DNA of 64,000 nt. Source: Zeugodacus cucurbitae. Lineage: Eukaryota > Arthropoda > Insecta > Diptera > Tephritidae. Location of the stretch: contig NC_071671.1 in the NCBI RefSeq assembly GCF_028554725.1, forward strand, positions 42,664,001 to 42,728,000. The letters are read 5' to 3'. Below, piece by piece: positions 37,502 through 48,900 of the stretch. The notes under the pieces were generated by a model. The model searched no databases and was not told the DNA's origin. It saw only the letters and a program-made list of their open reading frames with translations. Within the stretch, counting starts at the first letter, position 1; the number at the start of each line of letters is the position of its first letter. The position numbers and the translations under genes are program-made.

Positions 37502-39446
37502 AACGAAATCAAAGCAAATGTTCAAAGCAGCCCTTACACATTCATTTTGCAGCTGTTTCTACATCTGTTGGCAGCTTCTTGCTGGTAGCGAAATTTCACA
37601 AAAAGAAACCAGAAGCTCTCATGCGATCTCTCGCTCTGACGCTCTCTTCTGTTAGTTTCTGCTAATTTTTTGAGTAAAGAAACACTTCTCCAGCAGAAAC
37701 TTGACAAACTATCACTTGCTAGCCATACGTGAACAGAGTGAATACTAATTTGTATAAGTCAAATATGACTTGTCGATAATATTCTAATGCTAATAGTTTT
37801 GGGAGAAACCCCTACAGAGTGTCCGTTTTTGGGTAGTTGACCGAATCCAAGCGAGTGTTACATTAAAGAGTGCGCATGGACAAACTTTCATACATTTTCT
37901 ACATTAATTTTTAATCGAGTACAACTCTGCGGGGTGTTGTTCACGCTGGAAATTTGGTTATGGCTATTGATGAAATAGCTATCAGCTGATGAAACTTACC
38001 AACTTTTTATGAACAGTAAAAAATGAAAAAATTATAATAGTGGATCGTTAATGGAGTAGCCGACTGTGCGAAAAACAAAAACTGATTGCTCAATTATCAT
38101 CATAATGTATTAAATTAATTTGGCTGTGCGAAAAAGCTTTTACTCAACATTCTTCATATAATTTCATTTCTTGGTTCTTTAACTGTTGCTTACGTTTTAT
38201 GATACGCTATCGAATTTTTATTGAACTTAAACGATATTTTACGCTGGCATAGACGAAGATAATTATTCCAAATATTTTTATTTATTACACAAATAATGCG
38301 AATATCCGTGTTCACTGAAGGACAGTAATGGGTTTAAACACGTTTTGTGTCATCACTTCCAAACACACTTCCATACCAAGTTAAAAATTACTCTAGTAAA
38401 TTTCTTACTTTTATAAACACGATTATACATATATTTACCAACTAAATTTTATTTCAAAGTTTACCTTATTTATCAAGGCAATTTGGTTATATGGTACAGT
38501 TTCTGGCTTATCTTTCTATTTATGATGAATGGCTTGATGGTGTTCACAACAAAGTTGGACTACACTTGATTGCTTTTATAGGAATAGTTTTGAATGGACT
38601 TTGGGACCAGGGTATAATCCAGATCAGCCTCGAGAAATAAACTTGTTGGTGTATTATTATATACACATAAATGGTTTTATTTTATGTGTATTATTTTAAA
38701 ACTCTGATTTCTTTCTAACATTGATGCATGGTGATCTATTACCTAAATGCGAAGCTTCCGCTTTGTTATGCCTTTCGTCAAAAAGCTCGTATGAACCGTT
38801 GAAGTGGGTGCCTAAAAGTATGCTCTGAAAAATATTTCAAGTATTATTTTATGTTAGTGTATATGTTTCTGTATGTTTGGAGCTTGTATAGCCAGCATCT
38901 CGCATTTAAATAATCAATAAATGTTTCATGTTGTTCCCAAGCTTAGCTTTGTTAGTTTGGCACTTTTCGTTGTTGTTTTCTCACACGAAATTTTTACGGC
39001 TGCTATTTTTAATAGCGCTTATCGCAATTAGAACCGCTTAACTCGGTCATTTAATTGAATATGAATATTAAGCTTTGCCTCACAAACAATTTGTGGACAG
39101 ATATGCGTATTTCATTGGAATTAGTGTGTTAAAATTTACTGCCGGCAAAATTTGACATTTAATTTTATAGTTGCTGTGCATATGACAAATGAAACGGTAA
39201 AAATGCTAGTTTAGACTTGGCATATTAAAAAAAAGTATTATAAAAGGTTTAACGGTTGTACATATTTATTGAAATGTCTGAAAACGCTTAAGAAATGATT
39301 TCTGATCAATCTTTACGGTTATTTGAGTACTTGAGTTAAAAAGTTTATATAATAGTATATTCTTAGCATATTTCAAGTAGATGTACCTAACCTAACCTAA
39401 CAGTTCCCCACTCAAATTAAACTTATTATATATATATATATATATT
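37502..39446. other. Intergenic DNA, no gene seen
   Basis: AT-rich sequence with a (TA)n run at about 39427-39446 that serves as the tail of the element at 39447. No coding signal seen. Confidence 0.5.
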
Positions 39447-39838
39447 CGGCGTAGAAACCGCTTATAGCCGAATCCACCAGAGCGTGCCACTCGTTCCTCC
39501 TTTTTGCTTTTTGGCGCCAACTGGAAACACCAAGTGAAGCAAGGTCACTTTGCAATTGGTCTTTCCACCGGAGTGGAGGTCGTCCTCTTCCGCGGCTTCT
39601 CCAGCGGGTACTGCATCGAACACTTTCAGAGCTGGAGTGTTTTCTTCCATCCGTACAACATGACCTAGCTAGCGTAGCCGCTGTCTTTTTATTCGCTGAA
39701 CTACGTCAATGTCGTCGTACAAATCGTACAGCTCATCGGCTGCAGCGGTATGCAATGAGTTTTGAGACAGCCACGTTGATTGATGAATTTTCTTGTGCTG
39801 GAATCTGGTACTACAGACAACCATATTTCGGGCCCCAT
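39447..39838 (-). mobile_element. CFDP2-like element, internally deleted 0.4-kb derivative
   Basis: On the plus strand 39447-39738 matches the 3' end of the family (the frame corresponding to SAPALKVFDAVPAG is visible on the minus strand). 39739-39767 matches the endonuclease-RT linker (equivalent to 35636-35664). 39768-39836 matches the endonuclease (equivalent to 35968-36036). The three blocks are collinear with the full element, so it is one copy with two large internal deletions. It ends in (TA)n on the 3' side. The terminal hairpin has lost about 9 bases. Confidence 0.8.
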
Positions 39839-42800
39839 TCCCATTTCCGCTAGTTCACCTGAATGACTCCAAGTGTGAGAATGAAGATGCATTTATCATA
39901 CAAAAGCGGGTGCGTCAAGAAGGAAGCGCTGAGATGATTATGTCTTGTATTCTCACAAACATATTCTACAACTGGCATCCCAGAAAAAAAAGTTTTACTT
40001 TGCTGTGCTGTTAAACTATTACTAACTATCCAGTAGTAAAACGCAAGAAGGTATCGAAGATCGGCTTATTCTCATTCTGGTAATACACGTAGGACAACTT
40101 TATAATTCCTTGTGATCGACCTGTGTCCTCGAACCGGACTATTACATCCTCTTACCTTTAATCAGAAATCTACTTAAAGGCACTCTATTTGCCATTAATT
40201 ATTTCTTTTTGTATTGACCTAAAGAAGTTTAATTCTGGCTCCCATGTCGGCCAATAATTCTTCATTTGTGGCTCCGTCGCATTTAAAGTTATCTTTATAC
40301 ATTGGAATGTCACCTGGTCGGGTGTTGGATTCAAACTCCCCGCTTGACAAGTTTTTCATTAATCTCTTTTCTCGTCACAATTCATTTAGTACGAATTTAT
40401 TACGCCCCAAATTAGCCTCAGGATTTATGAACGTTATAATTTTCTTACAAATGGAGGTTAAATTGACAGTTCGACATTTAATTGGACTTTCAACAAAATC
40501 AAAAAAAAGCTTAATCTATAGTTAAACCTAAAAATCATACTTCACCTTTCTTACGCAGATTAAAATTGCGCATTAAAGTAGGCTGAAAAGGGATGACTTA
40601 GTACATATTACTGAAATATAAATATTAATAATACTATTACACGAGCGGAACATTATAATTATTCAAAAATAAAATTAAATATGCACCAGCTTATCAGCGC
40701 CGAAATATCGCTCAAAGAATTATTTACATTTGAATGCCCCAATTTCCAATTGTTTGCTGATTACATATTTTTTTAAATTTAAATATTTTTTATAAATTCT
40801 TTCGACCTTACGACCGTCGCTGATAAAAAATAATATAATAACCTGTTTGTTTTTTTTATTTTGGGCAAAATTCGTACAAGTGAATAAAGTAAATATTAAA
40901 TTACAGTGCGATGAACTCAATGCACTGATTGTACATTAGGAAAATCAGAAGCACCGAAAACACAGCGATAACATTATTTTTTTCGAGAAGCAGGGCAGTG
41001 CCGAAATAATTTACGACACAGTCTCATATATTCTTAATAGGTAATAAACATTTTTTTCATAAACAGGGCACTACACTTTCGATGTACAAAAATTTGCAAA
41101 AAACTAAACAGCTCATATACGTAATATTATTTTTTTAACTTTTTTACGCTTGAAATTCGCACTATCCAATTATAACCGACACTTTCTGCAAAACTAAAAA
41201 AAATCGCAACACATTTTTTGTTTAGAATAAAAAAAATAAATAAATACTGTTGCTGACCAGTTCTACTTCGCGCTTCTTTTGAAAGTAATAATCTACACAG
41301 AATCAGTTAATTAGAACAAGAAGAATTCGGCAGTTGTAGTCGACATGAATTAAACAAGAACGAGTCATTGACTGGCGCTGTCCAGAACTTTTTGGCTTAA
41401 CTTTCCATTTTATTTTACTTTAGTAGTGGCTCAGACGTTAAGTATACATACATTCTGGTCCGTACGTAGGAAAAATTAAAATAATCACGTAGGCCGATAA
41501 TTTTATAATCCTACATATAGTATTTTTAGCTACATTTTCATGTAAGTCAGTGACAGTGAGATCGCTCCAAACACTAATAGTTAATGTTAATAGAGTTTAG
41601 TGTAATTGCTGAGATGGCTTCAGACAAATCTTAGCTGAGTTCAGCATAATATCACGCTCACACTAAAAACAGACCCTATCACACAATGTATTATTAATAA
41701 TGTTTCAAAACCATTAGATTAAAAGCATCAAATGTTTCTTATCTCTAACAGTTTTGCTCTACTTTTTTAATTGTTGGCAAAAGAGCAACAACACCGCGCG
41801 ATAAGAAATTATTTATATTCTCACAATATATTGCACAATTATAAAATTTTTCTTGTTTTTTTTCATAAAAATATTTATTGCAATATCTTATGTGATAAAC
41901 TGGTCAAGTTTTGATGAGTTTGGGTCGGCTCATTATGAAAACTACATAGAAAACTGAAGTGAGCTGAAAATATAAAACTTAATTACTACAAAGAACACAC
42001 AGAAGAATGAATGAGAAAATTATGAAATTAAGTTATCCGTCGAACAATCATTCGAGTGTATTGATTACGATTGATTGTTTCAATAATGTAAGCCCGTAAT
42101 GCCTAGAGTATGTTAATAATATCGTAAACAAAAATAGTTTACAGTCGTCATTGAAAAGTGTTTATCAATGGTTTTATGGCATCTCATGGAGGCTAGTTTA
42201 AGTTAAAATTTGATTAAAAAAAATGTTGTCTTATTAAATAGTACATACATTAAATTATTATCCAAAAATATCAAATGGATCCGACTAAAATGATGTTGTT
42301 TTATGTTAAAATTTAAATTTTAATTTATTTCTTTTTCTTTAGTTCATAAAATAGATTTATCCATGTAATATCGAAATACTTTTTGTTTATTGATTTTGGA
42401 TTTTGGATGAACCAATAATGAAGTATGCTCACGGCAAGTGCTTTTTTTGGACACGTCATGGGATATGAGGTGCCAACGGCTGAGTTTTCAGAATTTGCAA
42501 ATAAAAATTTCTCTTTTCGACCTCTGAAAGCCACCTAACCCTGTAAGACAGATTATGCCAGAGTTTATTCAAGTAACACCAACATTATAATCTTTGAATA
42601 CAAATCCAGAATTTGTTTGCATATTTTTCCTTGAATACCCCTTCAAACTGGGAGGCTAAAAGCTTCAAATCATTTCTAACCGAGAGAAACTCTATACATC
42701 TTTATATTAAAAATATCATATTACACTTATATGTTTTAGACCATGTCCCTTTTGGTTAGCTGTATTCACTTTAAAGACAATCGGAGAGACAAAAATTAAA

Positions 42801-44550
42801 AATTGCTTCTGCAAGTATGAATCGATTTGAACCTTTTGTCTCAACGAATTTGATTACGGCATCTCAAAAAGTGACCGATGTGTATAGTAAAAAGACAAAG
42901 GAAAGAGTTTAACTTTAGTCGGAGTTATGAGAAGCTATACCGATTTCACTAATTTTTATTAAGAAGAAACAAAAAAGTTTTGTTTTGATATCGTTGTTGT
43001 TTTCTACTGTATAATATAATAAGTTAATGACATTCAAAACGACAATATGTGATAAATAGAGGTGATTTTAGTATTCTAAGCTATTTTAAGATGGAACTCT
43101 TTGTGTGTAGCGCTGATTATAAAGGGCGACTATGTGATTATTTTTAAAATCAAATTTAAAATAAAATTATAAATAAGGATATCGTACTTTTAGTACTTGG
43201 CGCTTATATCTTTCCATTGTCTGACCCAGTCTAATCTATTATAAGTGGAATTGTCGTCTTGGCTTCTTCCATAAATACTAGATTTATATTAAATTTCTGT
43301 GGAGTAGTATTTATATTGCAATTGCCTTTATAAACATAAAACTATTTTTAAATTCCTAAAGTTTTATATTTAAATTTATTACGACTTTTTGACTCAATAG
43401 CAGCATATTTTTAGCGAGACAATTTTTTTAAAAGAATTTATTGCAAATCGGCAACCATTACTATTAAGTACGAACATATGCCACAAATCGTGCGATGATC
43501 TCCGCAGCGAACTCTACCGTAAATATAGTTGATGTGACAACGCTGAAAACCTAAAAAAATAATGCTTCAATAATTTACATACACCAAATGACGCTTACCT
43601 TCAGGCAACGGCCTCAGCACATTACAGTTCATTCACAGCAATCCTGCAAATCATAACGCACACACACAACTGTCGCCCGCTATATGTACAATGAACAGTG
43701 CGACTGACTATCCAGTGGCTAGCTGTAAGCTTAATTAATTCCAACTGTTTTAATGGCGGTTGTTGTGCGAAAATTTACGACACTTCCTGGCGCAATGTGA
43801 CGCGTTGCCAATACATACATACATATATATAAATATATGTGTGTGTACAAGTCTGGCAACACCCGCATAGCGCTGGCATGGTGTCATGCGATCGATCGGT
43901 TCGATATGGAACTGCTGCTGGATGGACAGACGTGCCAATGCTGATGGACGCAATAAATGTCAACACACGAACGCCATTGCGGCCAACATATACACTTCTG
44001 AGTTAGTGTGTATGTGTTGTTTTTGCTGTTGCTGTTGTTGTAGTGGTGCACTAACACTCGAATGCTCGCACAACATGCCGCTGCGTACGACCTTGAAATA
44101 CCTTTTACTCTAGATAATTATAAGAAACAAACACACACACACACACACAGCAAGCAAACGAATGCGTAATAAGCGTAAGTGTAAAAAACCGTGCAGTGAA
44201 GAAGCTGTGAGACAAGAAAAAAAGCGAGCAAAAAATGGCAAATAAAATAGTAAATAACCGACAATAAGTGGCAATCGTAAATGAGCCAATGAAATTTATT
44301 GTTGCAATTTCGGGTGGGTAAGCGATGGTGACGGTGACGACGATGCTGAAGATGACGGCGACACTGTCGAACTGACGTCGGTGATGGTGACTCGATAGGG
44401 AAACTCGTAAAAACGGCGTTTTTATTGGCGCGCTCGCCGTTTTTATGTATTTTCTTTGATTTTTCGCTGCGTCAGCGACGCTAGCTGGCTGGCTGGTGGC
44501 TAAGTGCAGTTAAGGTTAATTAAAAAAGGCGTATTCGTTTTCAATTTGCT
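39839..44550. other. Intergenic DNA between convergent genes 2 and 3
   Basis: No gene is recognised. A 69-codon minus frame at 42325-42534 (GTSYPMTCPKKALAVSILHY) has a protein-like composition but no family I can name. (CA)n lies at about 44130-44149. A GACGATG-rich patch at 44330-44400 is simple sequence. Confidence 0.5.
44130..44149. repeat. (CA)n microsatellite
   Basis: An uninterrupted run of about ten AC dinucleotides in intergenic DNA 3' of gene 3. Confidence 0.8.
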
Positions 44551-44611
44551 AAAGGTTTATTTCGATTTTATTTAAATTATAATTTTTTTGTTGCGATTTT
44601 TTGTTAACATT

Positions 44612-44683
44612 TTTATTACATAGTATAACACATTTGTTTATGACTTATTTCATAGTTTGTTGGCAATTACTAATAAATTTATT
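44612..44683 (-). terminator. Candidate polyadenylation signals of the long gene 3 mRNA
   Basis: Minus-strand AATAAA hexamers occur at 44612-44617 and 44678-44683, about 640-700 bases beyond the stop, in AT-rich non-coding sequence. Others lie close by near 44556 and 44567, so the true site is uncertain. Confidence 0.4.
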
Positions 44684-45317
44684 ATAAATAGTTAAATATG
44701 AAATTAATTCTTAACAAATGTTTGTTTGTTTAATTTTTTTTTTTTGCGTTTTTTACTTGTTGTTTTTGTTTTTGTGGGGAATGTTTTTTTTGTGTTTTGT
44801 TACTTTGCAGTAGGGGAGGGGTGTGTTCGTGTATGTGATGGCCTGATGAGAGCTGATGAGCGTGTTGATGTGTGTCTTCTGTGTCTTTTGTGACTTCTTC
44901 ACTTCCTGGTGCGTACGATTCATGGTTGTGGCTGAAATGCGGCTTTAGACGCTGCTGAGTTTGCGCGCCATTTCCTCGCCGCTTTTCGTTTCAGCCAACA
45001 GTTGACTTAATGGCAGTTTATGTGCGTTGATGTGTGTGTGAAGCGTAAATATTTCGTTGTTACTTATAATTAATTTTAGTTCGTTTTTTGTTAACTTTTA
45101 CATAATTTAAATAAATATAAGTAAAAGCAGCAAAAGTTTTTTTTTTGTTTTAAATATTATACAAATATATAAACGAGCCAATCGTTACTTAGCTTATGCG
45201 CTGCAATTCGTCTAATTCTCAATTTACCGATCCGTTCAAAATTTGTTATTGCTATTTATGTATATATTCTTCCTCTCTTTTAATTAAATGGCACCTGTTT
45301 GCAGCAAACTGCTTGGT

Positions 45318-45948
45318 TTAGTTGTATTCCTGTGCGCCGGTGCTCTCGGTGGCAGCCGGTTCGCTGTAGTACTCCCTTTGGTATTCCTGATACTGTTGCT
45401 CATATTGTTGCTGTTGTTGTTCGTAATATTGTTGTTGTTGATAGTATTGTTGCTGCTGTGGCTGCTCTGGTTGTTGTGGTTGCTGCTCGGTCGGTGTGTA
45501 CTCTTCGACATATTGCTCACGCGGTTGCTCTTGCTCATATTGCTCGATCATATGTTGGTACTCTTCCATTTCATGTTGCAATTCGATGATTTGCTCGCTA
45601 ATCTCTTTGGGCATCTCCTCCAAGTGGATGGACTTGATCTTGGCCATGATGTCCTTGGATGACATTTTGTCAATGCGGAAACCGCGTTGATCGAACATCG
45701 GTTTCTCACCACGAGATTTGTACAAATCATCGACATATTTGAGTGCGCGTGCAATGGCCTCTGGGATTGGTGGTGGTGTGGGAATGTGATCGCCCTTGGC
45801 TACGAATCCGTTGTGGTTGCTCTCGTAATGCACGCGATAGAGTTTGCCATCGTCGCCGGTGTATTCGTAGAAGCCCTTGGCGTCGGTGCCGCCATTTTTG
45901 TGCAATTTCGCTTGCTCTTCGCCATAGATGCCGTTCTCAGTCAAGTAA
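45318..45948 (-). CDS. Gene 3 last exon (RR domain, coiled-coil-like part, polyQ tail)
   Basis: 631 nt starting in the RR domain (phase 2 junction TC|T) and ending in TAA at 45318-45320. The antisense of the CAG/CAA-rich tail produces long spurious Leu/Val-rich plus-strand frames at 45288-45662, which should be ignored. Preceding it on the minus strand is a long CT-rich tract (45951-45980). Confidence 0.93.
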
Positions 45949-48900
45949 CTGTATAGAGGGAGAGAGAGAAAGAGAGTGTAGAGTTAACAGTTATGTGTAT
46001 ATGTAGTTATATTATTAAGAGAGATCTAATTGAGTGAAATTTTAAGAAATTCTATTTGAAATACAAAATTATATGAAATGTCCATTTCTCAACTCAAGTC
46101 TCAAATAAATCACTTACGAATGATCATATTTGTCCTCTTTGCGTGCATCCTCTTGATGTACCACCTTGTATTTGCCCTCCTCTTCGTAGTTGAATAATAC
46201 CGTACGTGGAGTTGTGGTTGTTGTAGTCGTTGTTGTTGTGGTAGTGGTGGTAGTGGGTTTCTTCGTTGTTGTTGTGGTGGACTGCGGGTTGTTGTTTGTG
46301 TGTGTTTTGTTTTATTTGCGAGTTTTTCATGATTTCGAGCGAGTTTTGTTTACAAATGGCAGTGTATTTGTTGTACGAATTGTTGTTGTTGTTGTTGGTG
46401 AATATTCGTATATTGTTGATTTGATTGATGGTTGTTTTGGTGAGATTGTTGAAAAAGGGGTGGAATTTTGTAATTGAGTAAATGCGCGTTTAACGGTAAT
46501 TGAAACTACAACTTTCAAGTGAGTGTGCTTGTATGTGTGTGTGTGTGTGAACTACTACGGATACGTTACTTGGTGTGTGGGTGAGTGGAGTAAATTTGTG
46601 CGTGTGTGTTAGTGCCAGTGCAGTTGCAAGATCAAGTGCGTATGAGTGGGAATTGTGTTGTTGTTTATTGTAGTGGATAGCATTAAAAATGTTTTTAATT
46701 TTTTTTTAAGTTTAAACCTCGAAAATAGCAGGCTTTAATGCTGCACTTTTTTGCTAAACTAATTAGGCTACTGTTTCTAATATTTAATTATTTGGAATAT
46801 TAAAAATTATATTTTTTTAAATTAATTTTTTTCAAAAAAATTATTTTTAAAATTCTTAAGTATTAGAATCTTTTTAAATATTTTCTTTTTTGTAAATGTT
46901 ATTGCTATGTAATTGCTTTTTTTTAATTGTTTAAAATTTTAATGTTTAAATTATAATATTAAAGTTTTAATATATTTTAAATTATATTTTTTTCATAAAT
47001 ATTTTTGAAACAATTTATTTTAAAATTATTATTTTTTCATTGCAAAAAAGGAGGAATACGTGATTTTTGGATTTTTTCTATATATAATTTTAGGTTTCTT
47101 ATTATTCTTATAAATACGATGCATAAGGTGTGACATCTCATGAATTTACGGTTACATTGTTAATACTTTAAATATATGTGTAGGTGTGATGAGTGTGATG
47201 GATGCGGGATACTGGGATTGTTTGGTGGATTGTTTGGAGGCGGTGCATTAATATTTTTTTTGGTTAAATATTTTTATTGCTCTGCATTTGGGGATTTGGA
47301 GGTTGTATCAGCTCCGTTTTCAATTAAATCATCGGAGTGATCAACAACAGGATATTCGGTGTTGGGTGTGATGTCGATTTGTGGTTCATGGTCAGGGAAG
47401 CCATATTCCAATTTGATTTCAGGAACTTTAAAATCAGCATTACTTACTGTGTAAAGATTGTGGCTGTGATAAATTATAAAAAAAAAAAAATAATTTAAAT
47501 TAACTTATAACAATGTGTTTGTTGCTGTGTTTGCTACTCACTCATAGGGCACATCGACATGCATATATGGAATGTTAGAACCATTGTATGGCCCATAACC
47601 ACCATCGTAGGGGTAGGGGATGTGCGTATATTTGCCAAGTTCTCGATTATCGTGCACGTGACGATACGGCTGGGAGCTGTGTACGTAATGACCTGTAGGG
47701 AGCAGAGGTTAGAGAAAAATATTTGTTTAGTGAAGCTGAAATTTTTATGATTTTTTGTTTTTGCGTATTTAAAGAAAGCATTTTTTATAAGCGTTTGCGT
47801 TTGCATGCCTGTGTTTGTGTGTGAGTGTGTTTGGTGGTGTTAGTAGGAGAAATGCCACTGCTGTTAGGCGGCAGTGTGTTAAAGAGAGCGGTGTCATAAA
47901 AGTAACATTGCCAAATTAATTTCATATATGTTAACCGACAACCAAATAAGTTAATGAAAGGCAAGACAACTGTTTGTCTGCTTTAATTGTCACAAAATGT
48001 TTGCAATTTGCTATTTTTCTAATGATTTAAATTTTTTTTTTTTTTGAATATTCTTATACATTGTTCTAATTGCTTTAATTTTTATGAAATTATTTTTTAT
48101 TGAGTGGTTTTGTTTATGCGGATTTGGGTTTGTGGTGGACATTTTTTCACATGTTTCTTTTAATGTATTTTATGCATTTGGCGCAAACATTTATTATAAA
48201 AATAAAAATATTAAAGAAAATTGTATCTTTACCCTGAGCATCATAGTAACCGCCTGTTGCGCCTAGAAGTAGATATTCGTGTATTAGAAAAAGTACAAAT
48301 AACACATGTTTACGCGCACTGAAAGTCAGCTTAAGTTATTATATACAGACAATTATATGTATCCAATATTTTTTCTTGCTTACACACATATTTATACATA
48401 CATGTAAAGTCAATAACATCAACAATAACAACAGTTAGACTGTATGCGCATGTCATGTTAACGACTCAATAACAAACAAAAATACAGTTACAATGACAGC
48501 ATCGGCAATTTATACAAAACTACATACATACATGCTATATACACATAGATTTATGCTATATTTTATACATATGTGTCAGTGTTTTAACGTGTGAATCGTT
48601 TGTGGGTAGATTGAGTTTCATCAGCGTTGGTTAAAAAATCTTATTTTTTAGTTTTAGTGTTAGCTTTGCATTGTTACTATTAATTTTTTTTTTGCTTTTT
48701 TAATATATTTTTTTTTAATATTTTTTTTTTAATATTTTTTAAATACTTTTTTTTCTGTAGGTTATTTCTTTTCTTCAGCGCGCAGCTATAAAGTTTATAG
48801 AAAACCTAATAATATTAGTAAAGTGTCTTAGTGTTACAAAAATTAGTGCAAGTTAGCTTGGTTTTTGTTTTTTTTTTAGTTTCTGTTTTCTTCCCATGGT

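Noticed and set aside
45288..45662. 124-codon plus-strand Leu-rich frame
   Set aside because: Antisense of the CAG/CAA-rich tail of gene 3.
46190..46477. 95-codon Val-rich plus-strand frame
   Set aside because: Antisense of the Thr tract exon and its upstream intron.
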